DNA of 48,003 nt from an uncultured Winogradskyella sp. (lineage in GTDB: Bacteria > Bacteroidota > Bacteroidia > Flavobacteriales > Flavobacteriaceae): assembly GCF_937958655.1 (NCBI RefSeq), contig NZ_CALGNH010000045.1, positions 1 through 48,003 of the forward strand. Direction: 5' to 3'. The position numbers and the translations under genes are program-made. Within the stretch, counting starts at the first letter, position 1. Each line of letters begins with the position of its first letter. Positions 7,156 through 17,100 of this stretch are shown in pieces. The notes below the pieces were generated by a model that saw only the letters and a list, made by a program, of their open reading frames with translations, made no database searches and had not been told where the DNA came from.

Positions 7156-9441
7156 TTATTTTAATTCAAATTGAGACTTTAGACCTTTATCTGATCTTCC
7201 TCCAACCATAATATTAAAGGTTCCTTTTTCAACTAAATATTCTCCGTTGTTGTTAAAAAATCCTAATTCTTTATTAGTTAACGAAAATTCTACAGTTTTA
7301 GTTTCACCCTTTTTTAAAGGTACAAGCTCAAAACCTTTTAACTCTTTAATTGGTCTTACTATGCTAGCTACAGGATCGTTGATATAAAGTTGTACAACTT
7401 CTTTACCATCGTAATCTCCTGTATTTGTAATTTCTACACTTACTTTTACAGTCTCCCCTAACTTGTATTGCTCTTGGCTTAATTTTAAATTACTATACTC
7501 AAATGACGTGTAACTTAAACCATATCCAAAAGGATATAATGGGGTATTTTCTGAATCTATGTAGTGAGACCAAAATACATTACCGTCTTTATTAATAGGT
7601 CTACCTGTATTAAAATGATTATAATATATAGGACATTGACCTACGTTTCTTGGAAAAGACATTGGTAATTTTCCACTTGGATTATAATCGCCATATAAAA
7701 CACGAGCTACAGCGTTACCAGATTGTGTACCTAGCTGCCAAGCTTCTACTATTGCTGGTATATGTTCTGAAGCCCAAGGTAGTGCCAATGGACGGCCATT
7801 ATTAAGAACTAAAACGACATTGTTGTTTACTTTATATATTTCTTCAAGCAGTTGTTGTTGATTACCTGGCAAATCTATTTCGGTTCTACTTCTTGCTTCA
7901 CCACTCTGAAAACCAATCTCACCTAATACAATTACCACAACATCAGCACTTTTAGCTACATTTTTTGAAGCATCAAAACCAGAAAAATCATCTGTATTAA
8001 CCTCTACTTCATGTATAAAAGATTGTTTACCTGTGGACACCTCTGTTCCTTTTTCATAAACAAGTGTGTTGCCTTTGTAATTTTGCATACCTTCTAAAAC
8101 AGATACAGCGGTATTGTCATCAGCAGCAATCCTCCAGCTACCCAGTGGGCTATTTTTATCTGCTGCTAAAGCACCAATTAGTGCTATTTTTAAACCTGAC
8201 TTTTTTAGTGGTAATACATTATTTTCATTCTTAAGTAAAACGATAGATTTCTCTGCTACATCTAAAACGGCTTCATTGTTAGAAGCACTTCCTGTAACTT
8301 GTTTTTCTCTTACCTCATCACAATACTTATAAGGATCGTCAAATAAACCTAACTCAAACTTTACACTTAATATTCGGCTAACGGCATCGTCTACCAAAGC
8401 TTCGTCAACTGTTCCATTTTTAACCAATTTTACCAGCTCTTTTACGTAAAAGTGAGATTCCATATCCATATCAGATCCTGCTTTTACTGCCTTTGCAGAG
8501 GCGTCTGCATCATCAGCAGCAAAACCGTGTGTTACCAACTCTCCTATAGATCCCCAATCTGAAACAACAAAGCCTTTAAAGCCCCAATCGCCTTTTAAAA
8601 TATCTCTTTGCAAGAAACGATCTCCTGTTGCTGGGATGCCATTTAATGTACTAAATGAGTTCATAAATGTACGTGCACCTGCATCTAAAGATGCCTTAAA
8701 AGGTGGTAGAACAATATTATACAATTTTGACATTCCCATATCGACTCTGTTATATTCTTTACCAGCTTCTGTAAAACCATACGCTGCAAAGTGCTTTGCA
8801 CAGGCAACAATAGTGTTATTGGCATCTAAATTTTTACCCTGAAAACCATTTACTCTTGCCGTAGCAATCTTACTTCCTAGGTAAGGATCCTCACCAGCTC
8901 CTTCCATAACTCTTCCCCATCTTGCATCATGTGAAATATCTACATTGGGTGCAAATGTCCAATTTAATCCTGCGGCAGAAGCTTCATCTGCTGCTATTTT
9001 TGCAGATTTTTCTATAGCTTCCAAATCCCAACTTGCAGCCTCAGCAAGAGGTATAGGGCTTAAGGTTTTGTAACCATGTACAACATCAAAACCAAAAATT
9101 AATGGAATACCTAAGCGCGACTCTTCTACAGCTATTTGTTGCGTAGCTCGTACGGCCTTAGCACCTCTTAAATTAAGCATTGAGCCTACCCAACCATTTT
9201 TTAAATGCTTGTATTTTACTTCTTCTGACCCAGATTCTGGCAGTGGCCCAGTAAAATCCCATGACCCATTGTATTGATTCATTTGACCTACTTTTTCTTC
9301 TAAAGTCATTTGTTCCAATAAAATAGAGACACGTTCATCTAAAGACTTACTTTTATCCAAATGTGCTTTGGATTGACCATAGCTTAATGTAACTATCATT
9401 AATGCTATGACTTTAACGCTATTTTTTATTTTTTGATTCAT
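7156..9441 (-). CDS. GH3 beta-glycosidase, BglX type (periplasmic)
   Basis: 761 aa, the usual length of BglX-like GH3 enzymes. A type I signal peptide (ending LSYGQ, about residue 23) points to the periplasm. The N-terminal TIM barrel holds KHFAAYGFTEAGKEYN and FVVSDWGS, with D295 as the predicted nucleophile. The alpha/beta sandwich follows (about 390-610), and a fibronectin III-like domain closes the protein (LYINDPVASIVRPIKELKGF onward). GH3 enzymes release terminal glucose or xylose from beta-linked oligosaccharides. Next to a GH10 xylanase and xylose isomerase, beta-xylosidase or mixed specificity is plausible, but the sequence type alone fits beta-glucosidase equally well. It is first of a two-gene operon with the GH10 gene. 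Confidence 0.92.
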   Translation of the reverse strand: MNQKIKNSVKVIALMIVTLSYGQSKAHLDKSKSLDERVSILLEQMTLEEKVGQMNQYNGSWDFTGPLPESGSEEVKYKHLKNGWVGSMLNLRGAKAVRATQQIAVEESRLGIPLIFGFDVVHGYKTLSPIPLAEAASWDLEAIEKSAKIAADEASAAGLNWTFAPNVDISHDARWGRVMEGAGEDPYLGSKIATARVNGFQGKNLDANNTIVACAKHFAAYGFTEAGKEYNRVDMGMSKLYNIVLPPFKASLDAGARTFMNSFSTLNGIPATGDRFLQRDILKGDWGFKGFVVSDWGSIGELVTHGFAADDADASAKAVKAGSDMDMESHFYVKELVKLVKNGTVDEALVDDAVSRILSVKFELGLFDDPYKYCDEVREKQVTGSASNNEAVLDVAEKSIVLLKNENNVLPLKKSGLKIALIGALAADKNSPLGSWRIAADDNTAVSVLEGMQNYKGNTLVYEKGTEVSTGKQSFIHEVEVNTDDFSGFDASKNVAKSADVVVIVLGEIGFQSGEARSRTEIDLPGNQQQLLEEIYKVNNNVVLVLNNGRPLALPWASEHIPAIVEAWQLGTQSGNAVARVLYGDYNPSGKLPMSFPRNVGQCPIYYNHFNTGRPINKDGNVFWSHYIDSENTPLYPFGYGLSYTSFEYSNLKLSQEQYKLGETVKVSVEITNTGDYDGKEVVQLYINDPVASIVRPIKELKGFELVPLKKGETKTVEFSLTNKELGFFNNNGEYLVEKGTFNIMVGGRSDKGLKSQFELK

Positions 9442-9657
9442 TTTATTTTTATTGTTTTAATTTTTTATTGAAATCTTTAATCATGTATTCTATTTTTATT
9501 TTGTCTCGCTGACTTTAGTTACTTAACAAAAAATATGATAAAAAGTTTCAATGATCCTTCGGCTTGCTAGCAAAGTGATTTTTAGACATCTAATTAAGGT
9601 TCTAAAATAATCTTTTATAAAATCATTATTATTACTAACAACATCCTAATTACTGAT

Positions 9658-10974
9658 CTAGATATATTGATTAATAATATTTTCAAATAACTCTTGTTTA
9701 CCGCTCTGTAGTTCTAATTCTCCATTAGATTGAGCTATTTTATAGAGATCTTCAAGATTTAATTTACCTGCTTCAAAATCTTTTCCTTTACTAGAGTCAA
9801 AAGAGCTGTAACGGTCTTCTCTTAATTTGGTGTATGCTGAAGATTTTATAATTTTATCAGCGGTAATTAACGCTCTTGCAAATGTATCTGCACCTCCAAT
9901 ATGCGCGTGAAAAACATCTTCCATATCTGTTGAGTTTCGTCTTATTTTAGCATCAAAATTAATACCACCTCCTTGCAAACCACCTGCCTTTAAAAACACT
10001 AGCATAGCCTCTGTAGTCTCTTGAATGTTATTTGGAAATTGATCTGTATCCCATCCGTTTTGGTAATCGCCACGATTGGCATCTATACTTCCTAGCATAC
10101 CTGCATTTGCAGCAACCGCCAACTCGTGCTGCATGGTATGCTGTGCTAGAGTTGCGTGGTTGACTTCTATATTCATCTTAAAATCTTTTTCTAAACCGTA
10201 TTCTTTTAAAAAGCCTATAGCCGTTGCACAATCAAAATCGTATTGATGCTTCATAGGTTCCATAGGTTTTGGTTCTATAAAGAAGGTACCTATAAACCCT
10301 TGCGCTCTGGCATAATCTCTTGCCATAGTTAAAAATTGTCCCATATGGTCTAGCTCGCGTCCCAAATCTGTATTTAAAAGCGACATGTAGCCTTCTCTTC
10401 CTCCCCAGAACACATAATTTTCTCCATTTAGTGCAATGGTAGCATCTAAAGCAAGTTTTACCTGTCCGCCCGCTCTTGCTACAACATTAAAATCTGGATT
10501 GGTAGAAGCACCATTCATATACCGCGGATTAGAAAAACAATTGGCTGTTCCCCATAGAAGCTTAATCCCAAATTCGTCTTGTTTTTGCTTTATATAGTCC
10601 GTAATTAAAGACAAACGTTTTTCTGATTCCAAAAATGTTGGAGCTTCTGAAATGAGGTCATAATCATGAAAACAATAATAATCAAAACCCATTTTACTTA
10701 TAAACTCAAATGCCGCATCGGCCTTGTCTTTTGCTGCTTGTAATGGGTCTGATGATTTATCCCATTCAAAATTTTGAGTACCAGGACCAAAAGGGTCACT
10801 ACCTTGACCGCAGAAGGTATGCCAATAAGCAATTGCAAATTTAAAATGCTCTCGCATGGTTTTTCCGGCTACTACTTTATCGGCATCGTAGTACTTATAT
10901 GCTAATGGATTATCAGATAGATAGCCTTCGTATTTTATTTTGTCTATTCCTTTAAAATATTCTTTATTCGACAT
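9658..10974 (-). CDS. xylA: Xylose isomerase
   Basis: 438 aa, matching the family (about 437). It converts D-xylose to D-xylulose in the cytoplasm using two divalent metals. The first signature FHDYDL holds the catalytic His near residue 103, and the second, [16 protein letters not shown], holds metal and substrate ligands near E234 and K236; [13 protein letters not shown] and the [11 protein letters not shown] segment near the C-terminus complete the metal site. It lies 216 bp upstream of the GH3-GH10 pair on the same strand and links that pair to xylose use. No xylulokinase or xylose transporter is present in the window. The gap upstream (10975-11223) shows no clear operator. Confidence 0.96.
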   Translation of the reverse strand: MSNKEYFKGIDKIKYEGYLSDNPLAYKYYDADKVVAGKTMREHFKFAIAYWHTFCGQGSDPFGPGTQNFEWDKSSDPLQAAKDKADAAFEFISKMGFDYYCFHDYDLISEAPTFLESEKRLSLITDYIKQKQDEFGIKLLWGTANCFSNPRYMNGASTNPDFNVVARAGGQVKLALDATIALNGENYVFWGGREGYMSLLNTDLGRELDHMGQFLTMARDYARAQGFIGTFFIEPKPMEPMKHQYDFDCATAIGFLKEYGLEKDFKMNIEVNHATLAQHTMQHELAVAANAGMLGSIDANRGDYQNGWDTDQFPNNIQETTEAMLVFLKAGGLQGGGINFDAKIRRNSTDMEDVFHAHIGGADTFARALITADKIIKSSAYTKLREDRYSSFDSSKGKDFEAGKLNLEDLYKIAQSNGELELQSGKQELFENIINQYI

Positions 10975-11223
10975 TAATTTATGTATTTTAAAACGTTTAT
11001 TAATTTTTAGTGCGCTTTTTACGGCTCTATTTTATTTATGTACTTTTTTATTGAATTTAAGTTTATGTCTGATTCTCACTAATTTATTCTAACTCGTAAG
11101 AATCTACTTAATACCAAAAAATAGAGTATCTTTTTAGATCAATTCTATTTGCAAAGCTTTTAATGACTTAATAAAAAACACAAACCAGAAAGACTCTATC
11201 AGGACTTAATGATTTGTATTTTG

Positions 11224-11376
11224 TTAAAATGGTTTTACTTTTTTTAAAAATTCAGACGTTATGCCGTCATTTGTTCTAATAAAGCAAAAACCTTGGGTTA
11301 AACTCAACACATTAACACCCTTAGCAAAATTAATCTTATCTAAAACAATCTCATTTGTAATATCTAAAATTGACAT
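11224..11376 (-). CDS. Possible 50-aa hypothetical protein (doubtful)
   Basis: A frame open from 11442 could start at an ATG at 11376, giving about 50 residues that begin MSILDITNEIVLDKINF and end SEFLKKVKPF. It has a globular-looking composition without a signal or membrane segment and matches no family I recognise. The opposite strand also has an open frame here, so coding potential is ambiguous. A perfect 10-bp inverted repeat (11409-11435) lies about 33 bp upstream and could be its operator. It may be a remnant of a larger gene or spurious. Confidence 0.25.
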   Translation of the reverse strand: MSILDITNEIVLDKINFAKGVNVLSLTQGFCFIRTNDGITSEFLKKVKPF

Positions 11377-11408
11377 TGGTTCTTTATTCAAATTTTTATT
11401 TATAATTA

Positions 11409-11435
11409 TTAATACCCTATCTATAAGGGTATTAA
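11409..11435. repeat. Perfect inverted repeat TTAATACCCT-N7-AGGGTATTAA
   Basis: TTAATACCCT (11409-11418) and AGGGTATTAA (11426-11435) are exact reverse complements around a 7-nt centre. The repeat is not followed by a clean T-run in either direction, so an operator is as likely as a terminator. It lies in the xylA-GH5 gap, upstream of the doubtful 50-aa frame. Confidence 0.5.
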
Positions 11436-11812
11436 AAAACATTATTTTTATGAAGTTTAAGACCCAGTGCCTGTAACAAAAGACATAACATTAGCTTTAA
11501 AGGCAATAGTTCCTCCCAATCTTCAATCTGAGCTACCATCTAACATAGTCTTTTAAAAACAAGATTAAAATAATTCGTAGCTGAAATTATAAAAGTCCCA
11601 TAAAAAGGGATTAAAAAAGCGGCTTTTGAATCATTAAAATATATATCTTAAAGACGAATATAAATTTAGTTTAAAGCTTTAATTAAACACATATTCAAAA
11701 AGTGCATCTTATAACACAAATGATGCATTTACATTAAATTATTATAGCATGGATGCTATCATCACCAAACAACTAACATCTTGATTTATTATTAATAGCT
11801 GCGCTATTAGTT
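11436..11812. promoter_or_regulatory. Intergenic region with several inverted repeats upstream of the GH5 gene
   Basis: No convincing gene. The left part (11436-11700) shows nothing firm. The right part holds three small palindromes: TGCATC-N12-GATGCA (11703-11708 with 11722-11727), ATAGCAT-GG-ATGCTAT (11744-11759) and TAATAGC-TGC-GCTATTA (11793-11809). The first uses the same TGCATC core as the candidate HTCS half-site. Together with the direct repeat at 11813-11840 this looks like a dense control region for the GH5 gene. Confidence 0.45.
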
Positions 11813-11840
11813 TGCTACATTTGTTACAGCTTTTACATCA
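11813..11840 (+). promoter_or_regulatory. Candidate HTCS operator upstream of the GH5 gene
   Basis: TGCTACA (11813-11819) is followed 21 bp later, start to start, by TACATCA (11834-11840). This is the same half-site, spacing and orientation as the pair upstream of susC (TGCAACA then TGCATCA), with one change in each half. Direct repeats on one face of the helix suit a dimeric AraC-type DNA-binding domain. Confidence 0.5.
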
Positions 11841-11870
11841 TTAACTATTATTATTAAGCAATAAACTTAG

Positions 11871-11878
11871 TACTTTTG
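11871..11878 (+). promoter_or_regulatory. Candidate -7 promoter element of the GH5 gene
   Basis: TACTTTTG matches the Bacteroidota -7 consensus TAnnTTTG. It begins 31 bp after the HTCS-like direct repeat, the same offset as TAACTTG downstream of the susC repeat. No -33 TTTG is seen, as would be tolerated at an activator-dependent promoter. The implied leader before the ATG at 11891 is very short, which is a reason for caution. Confidence 0.35.
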
Positions 11879-11890
11879 AAAAAAAAAATT

Positions 11891-13051
11891 ATGAAGAAAA
11901 TATTTGCCCTTTTATTAATGCTATTTTTATCGTTTTCTTGCGAGAAAAACTCAGGAAGCATTACAAGGATTACTCAAGAAGAAAGCCCAATAGATGAAGA
12001 AGATGATACGATTGATTTTTCTAACGAAAATGACGACGGTATTATGAGAGATCTATCGTCCATAACCATAGCAACGGAAATGGGAATAGGCTGGAATTTA
12101 GGAAACAGCCTAGATGTTGAAGGCCCTAATGAAACCTATTGGGGAAACCCAGCCACTACCCAAGCGCTTATTGACGAGATTGCTAGTAAAGGTTTTAATA
12201 CGGTGAGAGTACCTATAACATGGCGTTTTCACCAAGGCCCAGGGCCTAATTATACTGTTGAAGAAGCTTGGTTAGACCGTGTAGAAGAAGTCGTTAATTA
12301 TGTAAGAGCTAATGACATGTACGTTATAATTAACGTACACCACGAAGATACTTGGTTAATACCTACGTATGACAATGGTGCTATGGTTAAGGACAGACTG
12401 TCTAAACTTTGGACACAAATAGCAAATAGGTTTAAGGGTTATAGTGATTATGTCATCTTTGAAACTTTAAACGAACCACGATACGAAAACTCACCACAAG
12501 AATGGACTGGAGGTACCGCTGAAGGCAGGGATATGGTAAATCAGTATCATAAAACCAGTGTCGATGCTATTAGAGCCACTGGTGGTAATAATAGTTTAAG
12601 ACACCTTATGATATCTACTTACGCAGCTAGCACCTTACCTGTAGCTTTAAATGCGCTTGAAATTCCGAATAATGATGAGCGAACAATGGTTTCCCTTCAT
12701 TCTTATTTCCCTTTTCCATTTACCCTTGGTGGTACACAGACAACTTGGGGTTCTGATGCGGATAAGGCTGCTTTAGATAGCGAAATGGAAAAAATAAAAA
12801 CAAAGTTTACAGACAATGGTAAAGCTGTAGTTTTAGGTGAATGGAGTTCTGGCAATCAAAATAATACACCAAGTAGGTTAGCACATGCTGCTTATTATGC
12901 ACAAGCTGCTGCGCAACGAGGTTTTGCTAGTATTTGGTGGGATAATGGCAATAGCGGTGTTTCTAATGATGGATTAGCAATTTTTAACAGACAAAATTTC
13001 TCTTGGCCGTTTGAAGCTATTGCAGATGCAATTATACAAGCTTACGATTGA
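11891..13051 (+). CDS. GH5 endo-beta-glycanase lipoprotein (GH5_4-like)
   Basis: The frame opens at a TTG at 11876, but the ATG at 11891 is chosen because it starts a standard lipoprotein signal (MKKIFALLLMLFLSFSC); about 386 aa. A short acidic linker leads into the GH5 barrel: GIGWNLGNSLD and YWGNP are typical of subfamily 4, INVHHEDTW is the conserved His segment, FETLNEPRYE carries the acid/base E195 and VVLGEWSS the nucleophile E317; SIWWDNG follows. GH5_4 enzymes attack beta-1,4 backbones such as cellulose, mixed-linkage glucan, xyloglucan or sometimes xylan, so the substrate cannot be fixed. It stands alone on the + strand with its own HTCS-like site and shares a terminator with the convergent CBM gene. 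Confidence 0.9.
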   Translation: MKKIFALLLMLFLSFSCEKNSGSITRITQEESPIDEEDDTIDFSNENDDGIMRDLSSITIATEMGIGWNLGNSLDVEGPNETYWGNPATTQALIDEIASKGFNTVRVPITWRFHQGPGPNYTVEEAWLDRVEEVVNYVRANDMYVIINVHHEDTWLIPTYDNGAMVKDRLSKLWTQIANRFKGYSDYVIFETLNEPRYENSPQEWTGGTAEGRDMVNQYHKTSVDAIRATGGNNSLRHLMISTYAASTLPVALNALEIPNNDERTMVSLHSYFPFPFTLGGTQTTWGSDADKAALDSEMEKIKTKFTDNGKAVVLGEWSSGNQNNTPSRLAHAAYYAQAAAQRGFASIWWDNGNSGVSNDGLAIFNRQNFSWPFEAIADAIIQAYD

Positions 13052-13108
13052 TATTCTTAAATAGATTGTTTGATTTAGATAAAGCTAGCTACAAGTTATT
13101 TATATGAC

Positions 13109-13146
13109 AAAAAAGCGTACAACTTTTAATAGTGTACGCTTTTTTT
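13109..13146. terminator. Bidirectional terminator between the GH5 and CBM genes
   Basis: AAAAAAGCGTAC (13109-13120) pairs with GTACGCTTTTTT ending near 13146. The stem has A-runs on one side and T-runs on the other, so it can terminate from both directions. It is placed exactly between the ends of two convergent genes. Confidence 0.8.
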
Positions 13147-13150
13147 AAGT

Positions 13151-14113
13151 TTAACTTTTTTTCTTCTTCTTTTTCTTTTTCTTCTTTTTAACGACTTCTA
13201 CAATCGATAATTCATCTATTTCATATAAGCCTAAATTAAGATATTGAAGTGCTATTTGCATATTTTCTGTTGCCGCTCTAAAACTCCAACTGTATGCTTT
13301 CCACTCATCTGTTAAAACAAAGTCCTTTGGAACATATATTTTTTTATCATTGTGCTGCACTTGGGCTTTTATCTTTTTGCCATTACTATCTGCTTTAGCC
13401 ATAAATGTTAGCTCATACCTAGTTCCTCTTACAGAGGGAAAATTATTTATACTTTGAATATCCCATGTGTTATCACCAAGAAGAAGTACTAAAGCTCTTA
13501 ATGATTTTTCACCTTCAAATGGACTATCTTCATTAATGGTATAAACTACATTAGCTCCATTATCAGCTAAATTTATCCACCCTTCGGTGCCTTTTTCAAG
13601 ATTACCATTAGATATTAAATTCTTTACTTTACCAGTAGCTCTTACGCTCTCTATGATTTCAATATAATCAATATAAAATGTATCTATTTCAAAATACTGC
13701 AATGCTAATTCTAAGTTGTCTTCTTTAGCAACAAAATCCCAAGTGTATTCTTTTAAAGCTGATGTTAACTCTAAATCAATACTTGTGTACGTTGTATTTT
13801 GAACTTGTACCCTAATTTTACTGCCTTCATTTTTAGCTTTCGCTTTAATTTTAAAGGTGTATGCTTTTCCTTGCTGAGAAGCAAAACTCTGTAAACTTTG
13901 GATATCCCATGGGTTTGTGCCTAATTGCTGTACTTCAATTTTTAGATTACTTGATGTGTTATTTTCTACCGAAAAGATAGCTTTTGCTCCATCTGTAGCA
14001 TAATTTCCCCAAGATTGTTGACCATCTTCAAAGCTTGGGTTTTGTATTAGGTTTTGACAAAAGCAATTTGCTACAGAGACTAGCATTGTTAATGTGAATA
14101 TAACTTTTTTCAT
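13151..14113 (-). CDS. Secreted protein with two CBM4_9-like domains and a polylysine C-terminus
   Basis: 320 aa. Signal peptide about 1-19 (ending CFCQ). Two similar beta-sandwich modules follow, about 20-155 and 165-305. Each begins with a 'N(L)I.N..(F/L)E.G...W' strand and contains 'WDIQS(L/I)' and 'LALQY/IALQY' motifs near its end, as in CBM4_9-type carbohydrate-binding domains. No catalytic domain is present, so the role is probably glycan capture. The last residues are eleven lysines and a serine. The lysine codons mix AAA and AAG, so this is not a simple mononucleotide slip. The gene starts 27 bp after the FG-GAP gene stop and is likely its operon partner. The domain family call is by pattern. 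Confidence 0.75.
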   Translation of the reverse strand: MKKVIFTLTMLVSVANCFCQNLIQNPSFEDGQQSWGNYATDGAKAIFSVENNTSSNLKIEVQQLGTNPWDIQSLQSFASQQGKAYTFKIKAKAKNEGSKIRVQVQNTTYTSIDLELTSALKEYTWDFVAKEDNLELALQYFEIDTFYIDYIEIIESVRATGKVKNLISNGNLEKGTEGWINLADNGANVVYTINEDSPFEGEKSLRALVLLLGDNTWDIQSINNFPSVRGTRYELTFMAKADSNGKKIKAQVQHNDKKIYVPKDFVLTDEWKAYSWSFRAATENMQIALQYLNLGLYEIDELSIVEVVKKKKKKKKKKKS

Positions 14114-14140
14114 TATTACTATTTTTTTGTTATAACGTTA

Positions 14141-17100
14141 TTATTTAATGGTTGTGTTTAAGGCTATAAAATTTAAAAAATCACTATTATTTGCTACTAA
14201 TATGTAGGGCTTACCTTTAACGGTTATTTCCGCAAAATCTTTGACATCACCATCCATAAAAAGCCCTGTTTCTTTTGCTCCTAAGGCAGTAAACGTTGTG
14301 TCCTTGTTTCCTTTTAAAAACAATCCATGGCCAGCATCTGCGCGTGGTGTTTCTACTTCTGAGGCAAATAAATTACCACCAAGCACAATATCTTTAATAC
14401 CATCCTTATCAAAATCAGATACTAGGATTTGATTGGTTGGTGCTATTTGTGCCATTTCTGGTAAATCGTATCTTTTAAATTTACCATTTTCATTATAGAA
14501 TATAGCACTTTTAAAAGATGACACTTGGTAATGAATACTACTGTTTAGTTTATTTTCATCATAAACATCAATTAAAGTTGCTGTTGAAAATTCGTCATAG
14601 TTTTTAAATTTTTTCTTAATTGAAGGCATTTGTTGCGATGAACATTCTCTGCCTCTCACCGGATATTGCTTACCGTCGTTATAATAACTTAAAACAATAT
14701 CGTTGGTTCTATTACCATCAAAGTCGTTGAGAAAAACATCAAAGGTTTCTTTTCCGTTTGCCTTATACTTATAATTATCTCCTAAGTTACCTGCTATAAG
14801 ATCTATATCTCCATCATTGTCTATATCATTAGCGCTTAGACTGAACCACCAACCTGTTGTATCATTTAAACCAAGAGTTTCTGTTACTTCCTTAAATGAG
14901 GATCCATTTTTATTTTTAAATACTCTAACGTCCATCCACTCTCCTGTAACGGCTAAATCTTGCCAGCCATCGTTATCATAATCTAACCATTGGGCAGAAG
15001 TCACCATACCAAGTTTATTAAAACCCGATACCAATTTATTGGTTACATTCTGAAATTTAGGAAAACCAGGTTTACTTACGTTTTCTAAAATAAAACTTGT
15101 AGCTGGGAAAGGGTAATTGCCCGGAATGAGTCTTCCGCCTACAAAAAGATCTAGGTCTCCATCTTTATCGTAATCACAAGCATAGACTCTTCCGCCACTT
15201 TCAAACATCCTTGGTAATGCGCTTTTGCTTTTTGTTAACTGACCCTTACCATCATTAATATATAATCGGTCTTGTAAAAATGGGGAATTGGTTTTAAACT
15301 CATTTCCGCCACTAACAATATACAGGTCATTATCACCATCATTATCGGCATCAAAAATTAAAGAACCAATATCTTCGTGATTTCTATCTTGTAATAAAAT
15401 CTTGAATTTTTGTTGCTCAAAAGAACCATCAGAATTTTGATAAAACAAACCACCAGGGTATTTTGATGCAGCACCAATATAAAAGTCATCTAACCCGTCT
15501 CCATTTAAATCACCCACTGAGAGTCCTGGACCAAACTGTGAGGTCTTATGTGGTAAAAGAATTTCGTTTTTAAAATCATCGTAAATATTTTCTTTATGCT
15601 TGTAAAGGGCTAAGGTATCTTTAAGACTTCTAAACAAAGTCTCAGCTACATTGTTATTAACCACTTTGGCTTTAGCTAATTTCTCTTCTAAAACCAAATT
15701 GGTATTAACGCTTAATTGGGTTAATGTTTGCACATTACCATTTGGCCACTTAACAACCAAACTATCTATAATATTAGCTTTACCAAGACCAAAATGAATA
15801 CGAGGCGCCACAGAAGACTGAAAACCACGACTAAGCGTTAACTCTTGTAATTGGTGCATATTACCATGGTATATATGTACTTTAGAACCTAAGCCATGCG
15901 TGTTTTTATCAGTACCTTTTAAATCTACAGTAATATAATTATTAGTTTCTGAGCTGGTATTTTTAAATACTGAAACTTTACTATCAATATTATTAGTCAC
16001 TAATTCTAAGTCTCCGTCGTTATCTAAGTCTACATAAACCGCACCATTTGAAAAGCCTTTATCTTCAACTCCCCATATACTGTTGCTTTTTGTAAAGGTT
16101 AAATCGCCATTATTTTTAAATACATAATTTTCTATGGCTTCACTAGGTATTCTCAGACTCTTTTTTAGCAGACTATCTTTATGTTTTTTTTCACCCTTAA
16201 GGCTATTAAAATAGTCTTTATTGTTTATTTCTCTTCGTGTGCCGTTTGAGACAAATAAATCTTTAAAGCCATCATTATTAAAGTCTGCTAATAACGGTGC
16301 CCAACTCCAATCTGTTGAAGAAACACCTGCAAGACGCGAAATATCTTTAAATTTTGGGATACCTTTATGGTTATACCCTGAATTAAGCTGCAAAGCATTT
16401 TGCATAAATTGGTAATGAAAGCCTACACGCTCCAAATTACTAAATAATTCAGGATTCATACTAGCCATATTGGCCTTAGACCTTCGGTTGGATGCTGCAT
16501 CCATATCCATTTGAACAATATCAAAATGGCCATCGTTATTAAAATCTGCTATATCTACACCCATACCATAAAATGAGGTATGTGCGGTCGCATTTTTAAT
16601 TTCGTTCTCAAAAGTTCCGTCTTTTTGATTGATATATAAACAATCTGGTGTACCAAAATCATTAGAAATATAAAGATCTGGCCAACCATCTTCATTTAAA
16701 TCTGAAGCGGTTACACTTAAGGATAGACTATATAATTTTACTCCAGAAGCTTCAGTTATTTTGGTAAATCGACTGCCATCGTTTCGGTAAAGATTATCGG
16801 TTTCTAAAGCGGTTACTCTATCCATTCGCATCTTATAATTATAACTATTATATTCAAATGGTGTAATTGGGTAATTAGCGACATAAACATCTAAATCGCC
16901 ATCATTATCAAAATCAAAAAAAGTAGCATCTACACTGTTACCTTCATCGTCTAAACCAAAACTGGCAGCTTGTTCTTCAAATGTATTATCGCCTTTATTA
17001 ATAAACAGTTGATTTTTCTTATTGCCAGATTGGCCAGCAACAAGACAATAAATATCCATTAACCCATCGCCATTAACATCTGCCATGACTGTACCAGTAT

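Noticed and set aside
11261..11476. Plus-strand 71-aa frame in the xylA-GH5 gap
   Set aside because: Low-complexity Leu/Ile/Lys-rich composition with no recognisable pattern, overlapping another doubtful frame and a palindrome.
11876..11890. TTG start of the GH5 gene
   Set aside because: The downstream ATG at 11891 opens a standard lipoprotein signal, and the TTG overlaps a candidate promoter element.
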